This document shows positions 34,941 to 44,470 of a DNA stretch of 53,517 nt, one piece after another. Each line of letters opens with the position of its first letter. Position 1 is the first letter of the stretch. Below the pieces are notes generated by a model. The model had not been told where the DNA came from and did not search any database. It was given only the letters and a program-made list of their open reading frames with translations. The stretch spans positions 1-53,517 of the forward strand of contig JAJOJL010000076.1 of assembly GCA_021208645.1 (NCBI GenBank), written 5' to 3'. The DNA comes from Bacillus sp. (in: firmicutes). GTDB lineage: Bacteria > Bacillota > Bacilli > Bacillales > Salisediminibacteriaceae. Position numbers and translations under genes: made by a program.

Positions 34941-35423
34941 TTGAACGTAGAAAAAGAAGTGAAAAAAGCAATCAAAGGGAATCAGACAGCGTTTCAAAAC
35001 TTGATTCTCTTCTATCAAGAAGTGATGTACCGAGTTGCAAAGACAATCCTTTCCCGAGATGTGGATTGTGCTGATGCCATCCAAGAAACGATTTTAAAGG
35101 CCTATGAAAAGATAGATACGTTAAGAGAACCGAAGTACTTCAAAACGTGGCTTATCCGTATCTTAATGAATCAATGCTACCAAATAATAAGGAGCAGGAA
35201 AAAGGTTGTTTCTATGGAGGAATGGGTGGAGCCTGCCTCAACGGAAGATGGTTTTATGAAAGTGGAAATAACAGAAATCCTTCAACAGCTCCCGTTGGAG
35301 CAGCGGGAATTATTACAGTTTTTTCATATTGAAGATATCTCCATTCATGATTTGGCGATTTTTTATGGAGTACCAGAAAATACAATAAAGACACGATTAT
35401 CGAAGAGCTCGGGAAAAAGTTAA
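34941..35423 (+). CDS. ECF-type sigma factor (module 3)
   Basis: Start is the second TTG, at 34941, eight bases after GGGGGAG. Region 2: ILFYQEVMYRVAKTILSRDV, CADAIQETILKAYEKIDTLR, YFKTWLIRILMN. Region 4: LQQLPLEQRELLQFFHIEDI, VPENTIKTRLS. The end differs from the family: one extra A at 35403-35404 cuts the product after LSKSSGKS. Removing it gives LSRAREKVKEILTKGDDVQW and on to a TAA at 35478, so the sigma gene would overlap the anti-sigma gene by about 25 bases, as in the other modules. Confidence 0.85.
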   Translation: MNVEKEVKKAIKGNQTAFQNLILFYQEVMYRVAKTILSRDVDCADAIQETILKAYEKIDTLREPKYFKTWLIRILMNQCYQIIRSRKKVVSMEEWVEPASTEDGFMKVEITEILQQLPLEQRELLQFFHIEDISIHDLAIFYGVPENTIKTRLSKSSGKS

Positions 35424-35453
35424 AGAAATTTTAACGAAGGGGGATGACGTACA

Positions 35454-36771
35454 ATGGAAAAATGGGAAGACGAAATAAAAAAAGCATGCAAATCCAAATC
35501 CTCCAGATGAGATTACTAATCGAATTAACCAAACACTGCAAAAGCTTCCACCAAAAAGGCGCTCTCGTCGTAAACTTTATTTAACGACGGCTGCAGTAGC
35601 TTTCGCCTTTCTCATTACAGTCACTGTTTCTCTATTCTCCCCTGCCGTTGCTGATACCATGCGCTCTATTCCAATTATTGGGTCCGTTTTTGACTCGGTA
35701 GGAAATATTGGAGTTCAGCGGGGAAATGAGCAAGGGTTATCGACGTTGTTAGGTAAACAAGTTGAAGCGGAAGGCCATCTAATCACTTTTACAGAAAGCT
35801 TATACGACGGATCTGAGGTACATATCGGTTACCTTATTGAATCACTGGATCCAACAAACACGACTGCTCACTATCCATTTCCTTCTGATCTAATTTTGAC
35901 TATTGACGGACGGCGTGCAGGGTATGGTTTGGGTGGTACTGGTCAGCTATTAGAAAACGGAAATTATGCTGGAACGATCAGTCTGAGATTCCGGGACGAA
36001 ATCCCTGATAATTTCTTACTAGGAATTACCCCTAGAGAGGGACGGAGCTGGAAAGTTGAACTACCAGTGGAATTACAAGGGGTTCATGAAACCTTTCTTG
36101 TTAACGCAACGAGGGAGATTGAGGATATGACCATTCATTATGATACGATTACGTTCTATCCTACAGCCACAGAGATTGCTTTCAGGCAAATTACGGATAT
36201 TCCAACGATCGAAGAAGATAGGTATATGATGCTAGCGTTTATGGCTGTTGATAACGAAGGACGTGTATTGCAACCTTTTGGTGGCGGAGGCGGCGGGTCT
36301 CCTCAAGGAGAAAAATTTGTTCAGTCATATAAATACAATTTTGAACCATTAGATAAAGTTCCTGAATCTATAACAATTAAACCTTATATAAGACATATGC
36401 AGACCGGTGCCCCTACCGTTGTTCGTGGAAAATGGCAAGGTCAAGATCTTCGTTTATCACAAGGGGAAATTGGTTCAATCACTATTTTGAGTGTTGATGA
36501 GGTGGATGGTGTTTATACAGTCATCTATGAGGTGGAAGGGGATAATTTGTATGAGCAATCAATCTCACTTTTGCTGGAGGATGCTTCTGGAACTAGTTAC
36601 GACTATGACAATCTGCCACCAAGCCTTGTAGAAGGAACTATCAATCGTTATGAAGCAGTATTCTCTCCTGGGGAAAAACTAGATGATTTGTACTTTATTA
36701 CATTTAAACAAGAAGCTCTAAGTTTTGTGAAGGGGTTAGAGGTCACAATAGACTTCAAGGAAATGGAGTAA
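35454..36771 (+). pseudogene. DUF4179-like anti-sigma factor (module 3), one frameshift
   Basis: GGGGGATG before the ATG at 35454 starts MEKWEDEIKK. Removing one A from the A7 run at 35477-35483 continues HANPNPPDEITNRINQTLQK, RRSRRK, a membrane segment (LTTAAVAFAFLITVTVSLF) and the DUF4179 start PAVADTMRSIPIIGSVFD. The outer part of about 370 residues is intact from 35659. Typical of anti-sigma proteins next to ECF sigma genes in Bacillales. A strong terminator follows at 36780. Confidence 0.8.
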
Positions 36772-36779
36772 AAATACGT

Positions 36780-36824
36780 GGGTATCCTGTTAGGTTCAGA
36801 CATCTCTCCACAGGATACCCTTTC
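36780..36824 (+). terminator. Rho-independent terminator
   Basis: 11-bp perfect stem GGGTATCCTGT/ACAGGATACCC followed by TTTCTT; ends ECF module 3. Confidence 0.85.
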
Positions 36825-36985
36825 TTACAGTTAAAGTATAACTGCTACTGTTCATTTGCATCCCCCACTTAACATTCTTTATTAACTTCTAGCTTTTTCA
36901 TTTCCAACTCTATCTTTTTCTCTTCTAGCTCTCTTTCCTCTCAGACTCTTATTTTATGGAATGAAGCGGATTTAATTAGTTATGT

Positions 36986-37170
36986 TCATTGCCGCACTAT
37001 AGAGATGAGGACCCCCACAATGAATCCATAGAATTGAAGTAAACTACCTAAATCAGGATGTAGTGTATCCTCTATTTACTTCCTTCCATGACTTCCAACG
37101 TCCATAAGCCAAAGCCAAACAAGATAGAATAACTAGCTAATAAAAGCCAATAGCGAATTGTTGTTTTCAA
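36986..37170 (-). pseudogene. Small two-TM protein, frameshifted
   Basis: GGAGG eight bases before a TTG at 37170 starts MKTTIRYWLLLASYSILFGF ... LEVMEGSK, stopping at 37072. A one-base shift there continues EDTLHPDLGSLLQFYGFIVG VLISIVRQ to a TGA at 36986. Repaired length about 61 residues. Further on the same strand (about 36870-36950) a coiled-coil frame ERELEEKKIELEMKKLEVNK without a start may be another remnant. Confidence 0.5.
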
Positions 37171-37306
37171 GTTATTTTCCTCCAAAAAGAACCGTAGAAA
37201 TAGGTTGATAGAAGCTTAAGTATTATTTGTGAGATTGAGATTCTATTTTTATTTTTTTTTCAAAACTAAAAGAAAAATGTGTTTTCCAGAACCGTAACAT
37301 AAAAAA

Positions 37307-37342
37307 AGAGCTATTGTTAGGGAACCAGTACTTATGCTCTTC
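37307..37342 (-). terminator. Rho-independent terminator
   Basis: AAGAGC/GCTCTT stem overlapping the last codons of the next gene and followed by T7 on the minus strand. Confidence 0.65.
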
Positions 37343-37763
37343 TAATGTTCCAGTTATTAGCTAATCTTAAGTAAAGTAATCTCAACAGCTTAAGGAGAAA
37401 ATAGAAAACAAAAAAGTTAAAAATAAAACCTAGTATATGAATATCTACTAACCCTCTTTGTTCATAATAATTGAACCACTGTGCAGGGAAACCATAAAAA
37501 AGATTTCCATTTTCACTATACACCCCAATCACAGGCACGAACACAAACATGACTGCAAGGACATAACTGATAAAATAGAGATTTTTATGGAGTTTCATGT
37601 CTTTTCCAAATATATAGACGCCACTTACTCCAACTGCGAGGGCAAGCAGGACGGCAGGCAGTATAAAACTAAGCTCCCCTATGTTATAAGGACGATTATT
37701 AAAATTAGATAATATTAGTAAGACACCAATAATGTATACTACTTCTAAAATACGTTTTTTCAA
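37332..37763 (-). CDS. Four-TM membrane protein
   Basis: 143 residues with four hydrophobic segments (about 5-22, 32-53, 64-84, 109-132) and a basic C-terminus. The start is a TTG at 37763 directly after GGGGAAGAGG. No family recognised. Transcribed toward a terminator whose stem begins inside its final codons. Confidence 0.6.
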   Translation of the reverse strand: MKKRILEVVYIIGVLLILSNFNNRPYNIGELSFILPAVLLALAVGVSGVYIFGKDMKLHKNLYFISYVLAVMFVFVPVIGVYSENGNLFYGFPAQWFNYYEQRGLVDIHILGFIFNFFVFYFLLKLLRLLYLRLANNWNIRRA

Positions 37764-37905
37764 CCTCTTCCCCTTCTTTCTTTCTTAGATTTATTACGAT
37801 GGTGTAAAATACTAGTTCCTCTTTGTTATGAAATCAGAGCTATGACGCTGATCTTATACTTTCACTTCGAACGGGAAGCTTCAACTAATTCCTTTATCGC
37901 TTTAA

Positions 37906-39180
37906 TCAGCTTTTTTGACGGTGGCTGGCTTGCTCAGACATCCTTTCTTGAATACTACTTACACCAATCAAACCTAGACAAGAGAAAACGACAGGTGTTA
38001 GAAAGCCGTAAAAATAGCCAGTCATCATACTGCCTGATGCCGTGTGCGCATCTAAGATAAATCCGAATATGGCTGGCAAAAGGACTGCACTGAGAAATCC
38101 GCCTGTATTGGCAAACCCGGAAACAAGACCTGCCTCTTCCATAGGAAAAGTTTGCCGAACGACTGCAAATGTTAACGCGCTTGCCCCAAAACCGTAGCCA
38201 ATAATAAAGAACATGATATATAACATATAAAATGGTGGATGAGCATTAAAGAAAAGAAAACTAGACCAAGTAAGTAAAACGATCAAGTGGACAGTAACGT
38301 AGGGACGTTTAATGGAGCCAAGTCTGCTGGAAATCAAACTTGTCAAAGGTGCACCAATTAATGCACCAATAAGTCCGAGCATGGCCAGTTGACTAGCTGC
38401 ACCCATTGTCATATCGTACACATTCATCCCATAAGGGACGGCCCACGAACTAATAAAACCTAAATAGCCCCCTACTACACCAAAGTGGCAAAAAAATAAC
38501 GCCCACGCTTGCCGATTTGTTACAATTCTTCTAAGTAAAACCAACACTCCCGTTTTTTCTACGGGTTTCTGTTCTACAACAGGGCGAGGATTTTCCTTAA
38601 AGAACTGTTTTGATTTTTTTATGAGTAAAAAATATAGGAGAATCGAACATAAACTCAACGCCAGGCCCAAAGAAAAGAAGGCTCCTCTCCAACCGACGAA
38701 ATCAATCCATAAAGACAAGGGAAAGGTTGCCATTAGGAATCCTAGACTACCTGTCATTCCCGCCACACCGATTAGGCGAACAAACTCTTGTTTATTAAAC
38801 CACTGCCCTAAAATGAGTACCAAACAAACCCAGATTGTGGCATCTCCTGTTCCTGTCAGTATTCTAGCAAAGAATAAGACAAATTCATGGGTGCCGAGAC
38901 TATAGATGATTGTTCCGATGCCTGTAAGAACTGCACCTGAAATAAGGAAAAAGTAAGGTCCATAGCGATCGACCAATATCCCCATTGGGACCTGCAACGC
39001 TGTGTAAATAAAAAATTGAATACTTGCTAACAGCCCAACGGTAGCTGCCGTTATACTAAAATCCCTCATCAATTGCTCTGTTATTAATCCTGGTGCCGTA
39101 CGCTGGCTGGCCATTAATAAATACGTGAATAATACAGAAACAAAGATTATCCATCTAAACTTACTGTTTTGTTTTTCCAA
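37906..39180 (-). CDS. MFS transporter
   Basis: 424 residues, 12 hydrophobic segments in two halves with a central cytoplasmic loop (about 190-225, KKSKQFFKENPRPVVEQKPV). The loop 2-3 signature is present (MGILVDRYGPYFFLISG), and RILTGTGDATIW lies in helix 4. Resembles putative sugar/anion:H+ symporters or effluxers; substrate not assigned. Start TTG at 39180, nine bases after GGAG. No regulator adjacent. Confidence 0.88.
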   Translation of the reverse strand: MEKQNSKFRWIIFVSVLFTYLLMASQRTAPGLITEQLMRDFSITAATVGLLASIQFFIYTALQVPMGILVDRYGPYFFLISGAVLTGIGTIIYSLGTHEFVLFFARILTGTGDATIWVCLVLILGQWFNKQEFVRLIGVAGMTGSLGFLMATFPLSLWIDFVGWRGAFFSLGLALSLCSILLYFLLIKKSKQFFKENPRPVVEQKPVEKTGVLVLLRRIVTNRQAWALFFCHFGVVGGYLGFISSWAVPYGMNVYDMTMGAASQLAMLGLIGALIGAPLTSLISSRLGSIKRPYVTVHLIVLLTWSSFLFFNAHPPFYMLYIMFFIIGYGFGASALTFAVVRQTFPMEEAGLVSGFANTGGFLSAVLLPAIFGFILDAHTASGSMMTGYFYGFLTPVVFSCLGLIGVSSIQERMSEQASHRQKS

Positions 39181-39261
39181 TCGCTTCCACTCCGGTAAGT
39201 TTTTACTTTATGTATATGAAACACCCAAAAAAGTAGAAACCCCCATGTTGAGAAACTCCTC

Positions 39262-39298
39262 TTCGACAAGTGTCAGGCACCGCCCGAGTTTTGTCGAA
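39262..39298. repeat. Copy 3 of the 37-bp dispersed palindromic repeat
   Basis: TTCGACAA (39262-39269) and TTGTCGAA (39291-39298) bound GTGTCAGGCACCGCCCGAGT. Same orientation as the copy at 27368. Confidence 0.8.
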
Positions 39299-39307
39299 TT
39301 GGGTTGG

Positions 39308-39469
39308 TTAGCGCATGTACCAGATAAAGATGAGAATAACGGCTATGACGAACCATAAGGCAACAGAGACAATCTTTCTTATCTTTGGATTTCTAATGAT
39401 AGTTAATAGAATGAATTCAGTTACTACACCTAGTATGAGAATAATCACCATCAACAGCCAATCATTCAC
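39308..39469 (-). CDS. 53-residue two-TM protein
   Basis: GAGGAGG followed by a GTG at 39469 starts MNDWLLMVIILILGVVTEFI, a short basic loop (RNPKIRK) and a second helix ending IWYMR; TAA at 39308. The dispersed repeat copy 3 lies directly behind its stop. Function unknown. Confidence 0.6.
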   Translation of the reverse strand: MNDWLLMVIILILGVVTEFILLTIIRNPKIRKIVSVALWFVIAVILIFIWYMR

Positions 39470-39695
39470 ATTCATTTCCTCCTCGACTGAATTTAATTGT
39501 TCTAGTTCCTTGAATTTTTATTCTTTATACAATGAAATTCACTAGTTTCCTTATTAGTCAATCTATTAGCAGTCCACATCTACTTAATAAATGTTACAGT
39601 TTATATTTCAACAATTTTTTCCAAATACCTGTAAATAATTATTTAATTATTATTATTCATATAAACCTATACTACCGCCTCCCAACAAAACCAGA
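39470..39695. other. AT-rich intergenic region
   Basis: No gene supported between the small membrane protein and the methyltransferase terminator. Confidence 0.4.
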
Positions 39696-39740
39696 ATGCT
39701 CCCGCTACCTCAAGGTATCTATATGAAGTGGCGTGAGCAT
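39696..39740 (-). terminator. Hairpin after the methyltransferase gene
   Basis: ATGCTC (39696-39701) and GAGCAT (39735-39740) with inner GCG/CGC-type pairing, then a T-containing run on the minus strand. Confidence 0.5.
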
Positions 39741-39749
39741 CCATATCCA

Positions 39750-42617
39750 TTACATCCCTAAATAAATCTGTGCGTTATCAAAATACATCAACAGCTTTTC
39801 GTCTTCTTGAAGAACCTTTTCTGGCAGCCGTTCGCCTACTTTAACGATCGTTTCAAAGTCCTTGTCGCTCCATGCTTTCTTGAACCCAGTACGGATCGCT
39901 TCTGTTCGGAACTGCTTCAACCGCTTTTTATTCCCAGCCATTTCCTCTTTATAGCTTTCAAACTCCCGAAGTAAGGCTTTTTCTCGGAGTTTTTCCAAAT
40001 CAGCCTGCTTGTTCGGATCTGGGACATACCAACGATTCTTCCCTCTTTCCTTCACATCTGGGTGGTCCTTATCTAACCCGCGAACCTCCCTGTTATAACT
40101 CTTGTTTAAATAGCTCATAACTTGATCCGGGACCGCATCCTTGCCATCATACAACAAGAAATTTTGCTCCAATAAATCATCTAGCTCCGGCAAGATTTCA
40201 TGCTTGGCAATATGTTGGATTTCCTTCATAAAAGCAGGATGAAGCTCTTGACGAGATTGGGGCTTTTTCATGAGCTGCTGCTTCAGCCATTGTATCGCAC
40301 TATTTTCATCGGTAACGAACAAGCTCATTTGGGCAAAATCCTTCACCAGCATTTTCTTTCTTTCGTATTCCAAAACTTGATCCTTCAGGAACACCATGCC
40401 GTCCTGGATGGAATACATCTTCGTCAATCTTTCCTGGAATTCACCTGAAGAGTATGGAATGCTTTTACCTAACTTTAAAAAGTAAGCAAGCATCCGGTCA
40501 TACAAGATCCGCGGGTCCCGTTCAGAAATATACTGACCCTCACCAAGTCTACCGATGAATGTAGGTAAATACTGCAGGTGACTAGTGATGAAATCCCACA
40601 CTAACACATCATCAGCACCTGACGGATTAACAAGCTCCTCCGCTGGCTTATACGCAGAGATAACCAAATCCTGTTTAACACTTGTCGTATTAGTCATGGC
40701 CTTTATCCCGCCGTGCTTTTTATCTAAAAACGACACATTAGCAATGACAAATCCTGCTTCCTGAATGGCTGACTGAATGGCATTCCAAACACTTGCTTGT
40801 GTATTAGAAAACTCGACTGTCATCCATTTCCCATTTTTTAAAATCCGAAAGCATTCTTTAAAAGCCTCTTGCATGAGCGTCTTGTAGTCACTTAGTTCCT
40901 TTTTCTGAACATTGTTTTGAATGGCTTCGTCCTTATTATTCGTGCGAACCTTCAACCATGATTCCCAAATGAAATTGACTTCCGAATACATGATATTTGC
41001 TCCAAAGGGCGGGTCGATGAAAATATAATCTATCGATTCATCGGGAAGATTTAAGTTTGTGGTGCTGATCGTCTGGACGACATTTCCAGACACTTCCCAT
41101 TCCGTATTGATCGTTTTATCCTTAAAGAGATCAAGAATATTTTGTTCCACCACTAAGCTTGGAATATACAGTGTTCCAGTTAACGGCCCATTGATCCGCC
41201 CTTTTGGGTTATGGCGGTTAATGACAAACCGGTTCATCTTCGTTGCGTTTCTAGAAATGAATGAGGTGACCGACCATTTGTATTTCGTATCCAACCTCTT
41301 CATCAATTCATTGATGACAATTAAATTTCGCTTCGTGTAAAAATGATGTACATGGGTAAGTCCGTGGGATTCAATGGGTTGTTTTGTATTATATCCATGG
41401 GGAAGGGCATCTGTCGCCACCCCGTCTAAGGAAAACAATTCATCTACAACTTGATTAAATGCCATATCAAAGGCATCTGGTGCTTTGTCGTATCTGCGGC
41501 TTTTGAACGTATAATTAATTTTGACTGGAACTTGTTTTGCATGCTTTACCGTCTCGTTTAATACCGCATCATACTTTGTAATCCATACCCGGTCTAGGCT
41601 TTTCTTTTGTAGTTTTGCCCCACAATGAAAACAATCAAAGTCCGTTTTCACGTTGTGATTATCGTAATCTACTGCATTTTCATAATAGTTGATTTCTGAA
41701 GAGCATTCCGGGCAAATAAATACATCGCTCCACACCACATAATTGATATAGCCCATATGTTCTTTATTCGATTCTATTAACTGGAGTAATTCTCGGCCAG
41801 ACAGAAGCTTTGCTATTTCTGCAGTTAACCGTTCCTTCACTTCAAGATCGTCTGTTGCAATAGTGGAGTATAATAACTGATACTGTTCTTTCACATCGTT
41901 TGAAACTCGATGAATAACACTTAAATGGTCCTGTTTTGACAACGGGGTATTGTAATTATAGGAAATAAAGCTGGCGACCGTAGACAGGTCGTTTAAAACA
42001 GCTCTTCGTCTACCCACTTTCGATACTAACTCTTTCTCGACTTTATTTTCTTCGTCCTTTTTAAACGAATAAATCGCCCCGTCGTCGTCTATACCTAAGC
42101 CAAGGGATTCGATTTCGGTTTTGTTGCCACACATGAAAGCCGCAACACCTGTCATGCCTGTCCCAGCAAATCCGTCAAAAACTATATCGTTTGGTTTCGT
42201 ATAGTGTAAGATGTACCGCATGATTGCCTTATGAGGTACTTTTGTATGGTACGTATGTACATTGTAAATGGGATCATTTTTCCCTTCAGCGACATCGGCA
42301 ATATACGGTTCATTGATTAACTGAACATTTGCGTCTGTTTCTGATTTTGTCTTTTCCCATTCGTTTAGAAGTTCCCTAATCCATGGATTTGGACACGCTG
42401 TGTAATATGGTGGATCGGAAAGGGTGATAATAGCCTCATCGTTGCCAACTGGATAGCCTTCCATCTCTTTTAATTGGGGAAGCTTCTTTCTTAACTCTTC
42501 ACGAAAGTACTCCCTACGTTCTTCATCATTAGTAAAGGTTACCCCCAAGCACGTAACTGAACCGCTATTCTCTTGTTGGTTATCAAATAATATCGTTTGT
42601 TCCTCATTTTTACTCAT
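39750..42617 (-). CDS. Large site-specific DNA methyltransferase (N4/N6 family) with zinc ribbon
   Basis: 955 residues from the ATG at 42617, eight bases after GGAG. SAM-binding motif DGFAGTGMTGVAA at about 148-160. Two candidate catalytic motifs: DPPYYTACPNPW at 68-79 and DPPFG at 535-539 (preceded by DYIFI). Between them is a zinc ribbon CPEC/CFHC (C302, C305, C329, C332). Motif order (DPPY before the SAM loop) is that of beta-type adenine or cytosine-N4 enzymes. The C-terminal ~300 residues are helical and charged, probably target recognition or partner binding. Members of similar size often sit in multi-gene defence islands; here no helicase, nuclease or ATPase is adjacent, so it is an orphan in this window. 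Confidence 0.85.
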   Translation of the reverse strand: MSKNEEQTILFDNQQENSGSVTCLGVTFTNDEERREYFREELRKKLPQLKEMEGYPVGNDEAIITLSDPPYYTACPNPWIRELLNEWEKTKSETDANVQLINEPYIADVAEGKNDPIYNVHTYHTKVPHKAIMRYILHYTKPNDIVFDGFAGTGMTGVAAFMCGNKTEIESLGLGIDDDGAIYSFKKDEENKVEKELVSKVGRRRAVLNDLSTVASFISYNYNTPLSKQDHLSVIHRVSNDVKEQYQLLYSTIATDDLEVKERLTAEIAKLLSGRELLQLIESNKEHMGYINYVVWSDVFICPECSSEINYYENAVDYDNHNVKTDFDCFHCGAKLQKKSLDRVWITKYDAVLNETVKHAKQVPVKINYTFKSRRYDKAPDAFDMAFNQVVDELFSLDGVATDALPHGYNTKQPIESHGLTHVHHFYTKRNLIVINELMKRLDTKYKWSVTSFISRNATKMNRFVINRHNPKGRINGPLTGTLYIPSLVVEQNILDLFKDKTINTEWEVSGNVVQTISTTNLNLPDESIDYIFIDPPFGANIMYSEVNFIWESWLKVRTNNKDEAIQNNVQKKELSDYKTLMQEAFKECFRILKNGKWMTVEFSNTQASVWNAIQSAIQEAGFVIANVSFLDKKHGGIKAMTNTTSVKQDLVISAYKPAEELVNPSGADDVLVWDFITSHLQYLPTFIGRLGEGQYISERDPRILYDRMLAYFLKLGKSIPYSSGEFQERLTKMYSIQDGMVFLKDQVLEYERKKMLVKDFAQMSLFVTDENSAIQWLKQQLMKKPQSRQELHPAFMKEIQHIAKHEILPELDDLLEQNFLLYDGKDAVPDQVMSYLNKSYNREVRGLDKDHPDVKERGKNRWYVPDPNKQADLEKLREKALLREFESYKEEMAGNKKRLKQFRTEAIRTGFKKAWSDKDFETIVKVGERLPEKVLQEDEKLLMYFDNAQIYLGM

Positions 42618-42731
42618 TTTCACCACTCCGGATTTTTTGTGAAATTCGCAAATTGCATCTCTTCCAGATTTATCTACATATAAAGATAGCATAATATAAT
42701 CAAATACTTAAGTGGGGATAATGAATACTAA

Positions 42732-42753
42732 AAAAACTGCCTGAGCAGTTTTT
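42732..42753. terminator. Bidirectional terminator
   Basis: 9-bp stem AAAAACTGC/GCAGTTTTT with CTGA loop, between the methyltransferase promoter region and the end of the gene at 42767. Confidence 0.8.
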
Positions 42754-42766
42754 CCTAGTTACTTTA

Positions 42767-43507
42767 TTATTCTAACTCGTGTTCAGGAATCGTTGACATG
42801 TACTCTAGGTGAATATTTCCGTAGCCGCTTCCTGATCCATTATCAGGACCGGGAAATGTTACCTCCCCGTTTTTATCGTACGGCATCCAAGCAAACGAAA
42901 CACTGCTTTGTGGGAAAAAGTCAAAAATAAATGACGAGCTTGGCTGTTTCGCATTTTCTACTTTCAAGTAGTCGTCTAGAAATATTAACCAATCTTCTGG
43001 AAGAGACATGACACCGTAGGAACTGGCTTCTGATTGAAAGGCAACCGTGTGGTGAAGCTGAACCCTTGGTGTATAATGATGGACATTGTCACTTACCCAA
43101 TAGTTTCTTCGATTAGATAAAACCAGCTCAAAGTCAGTCATATCATCGTTGGGATCCATATTCCAAACGATCACGTAGCTAGAGGGGTCCTGTGGATTCA
43201 CCTTCCAAACCCTTGGACTTTGAATATTACTAATAGCTCCTAAGTCCCAACTTCCTCCTCGCCAAACCCAATAACTTGTTCCGTATCGACTGTGTGTCTT
43301 AAACGGAACAAATACATGTTTTTCCCCTACATAAATAACATCCTGAATTTCAATCGATTTTGCACCATAATTATGGCTGGTGATTACTTCTATTAATGCT
43401 TCTTCCGATAAAAATTCGCTTGGCTTTATGTAGAAAACATAAAAGCTTGCCGCTCCAATGAGAACTATAGCTATACTTATTGGCAACCAGGCTTTTCCCT
43501 GTTTCAT
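42767..43507 (-). CDS. Membrane-anchored extracytoplasmic protein
   Basis: 246 residues: a basic start and one membrane segment (about 8-27), then an outer domain rich in W, Y and N (WVWRGGSWDLGAI, VWNMDPNDDMTDF, GPDNGSGSGYGN). ATG overlaps the TGA of the upstream gene (ATGA), so the two are coupled and probably act together. No family recognised. A terminator follows. Confidence 0.65.
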   Translation of the reverse strand: MKQGKAWLPISIAIVLIGAASFYVFYIKPSEFLSEEALIEVITSHNYGAKSIEIQDVIYVGEKHVFVPFKTHSRYGTSYWVWRGGSWDLGAISNIQSPRVWKVNPQDPSSYVIVWNMDPNDDMTDFELVLSNRRNYWVSDNVHHYTPRVQLHHTVAFQSEASSYGVMSLPEDWLIFLDDYLKVENAKQPSSSFIFDFFPQSSVSFAWMPYDKNGEVTFPGPDNGSGSGYGNIHLEYMSTIPEHELE

Positions 43508-44229
43508 TCGTCATTTCCACCTTTCAAAAACGCTTCTTCACTCCGGAAATAGCGTTGATTTTCAGAAGAGTCGATTAATATCCCTTTTCCATCCTTCTCC
43601 ACATAAATCAATGTAGGAATTCCGCTTCCCCATCTTGAAGAAGTTCCGAATAACTGATAAGGAAATTGTTCTTTTCTATCTTCAGGCTCTATAAATGTTA
43701 ATTCGTTGTACCAATCAATACTATCGAAAGGCTCTTCCTTAATGGAATCAAATTGTTGAGCAAATCTTTCCTTGTGGAATTGAACCTCCTCCTTTGCGGA
43801 AGGATGAAGGGCGATAATAGATGCATTTTCATAGTCTGCAATATACGTAGAGAGCTCATCTTTTGGATAGATTGCATGATGAAGAAACACAGTTAGCAAC
43901 GTTGCGCCAAGGAAGATGAAATTCGCTTTAAATCCGAGCCAAGCGTATCGGCCGTATTTGTCCCATGCACCAGGTCTAGAAGAGGCATACCAAAGTAAAA
44001 CCCAAACTCCTAATGGTAAAATGGGGATTTGTAATATCGTTCCAAACATAGGGAAATCGAAGTTAAATGAAAAGATTCCCACGAGAGTGGCTATGATTGC
44101 CTTCCAAATTTTTGGTTTCACTTCTTGTTTTTGATATAAATGAAAAATGAAGTAAATTATTAGGCCCCACGATAATAGTGATAAGGCTATTTCGATAATA
44201 TTGCCAGGCATATCCAAATTAAATTGCAT
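43504..44229 (-). CDS. Membrane protein with C-terminal outer domain
   Basis: 241 residues: four hydrophobic segments in the first 120 residues, then a soluble acidic C-terminal part (about 125-241, ALHPSAKEEVQFHKERFAQQ ... GIPTLIYVEKDGKGILIDSS). First gene of a two-gene unit with four-base overlap. The function is not known; a bacteriocin-immunity or envelope-stress role would be a guess. Confidence 0.62.
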   Translation of the reverse strand: MQFNLDMPGNIIEIALSLLSWGLIIYFIFHLYQKQEVKPKIWKAIIATLVGIFSFNFDFPMFGTILQIPILPLGVWVLLWYASSRPGAWDKYGRYAWLGFKANFIFLGATLLTVFLHHAIYPKDELSTYIADYENASIIALHPSAKEEVQFHKERFAQQFDSIKEEPFDSIDWYNELTFIEPEDRKEQFPYQLFGTSSRWGSGIPTLIYVEKDGKGILIDSSENQRYFRSEEAFLKGGNDE

Positions 44230-44361
44230 CCAGTAATCCCCCAGTGTTCTGTTATATATAAAGCTTCTGCTAAAAGAATATGGTCATCCAAAGGTAGTTC
44301 TTTTATAGAAAGATTGTTGACCTTTTTCCATCTTAACATTTATTTTCCATTAAATGTTAAT

Positions 44362-44390
44362 AAAAAGTATCCCCGTCTACATTGGGATAC
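44362..44390 (-). terminator. Rho-independent terminator
   Basis: GTATCCC/GGGATAC stem with T5 on the minus strand, 80 bases after the STAS gene. Confidence 0.6.
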
Positions 44391-44470
44391 CTCTTTGATT
44401 GGCGTGATCACTTCTATATTATACATGGTCCATTACAAAATTTTTGTACAATATCTTACTTTAAGGACCT

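Noticed and set aside
40200..41340. Long plus-strand open frames opposite the methyltransferase.
   Set aside because: Antisense shadows without ribosome sites or family features.
39750..42617. Search for a nuclease, helicase or ATPase partner of the methyltransferase on both sides.
   Set aside because: The neighbours are a small membrane protein, an MFS transporter and two envelope proteins; no defence island is visible.
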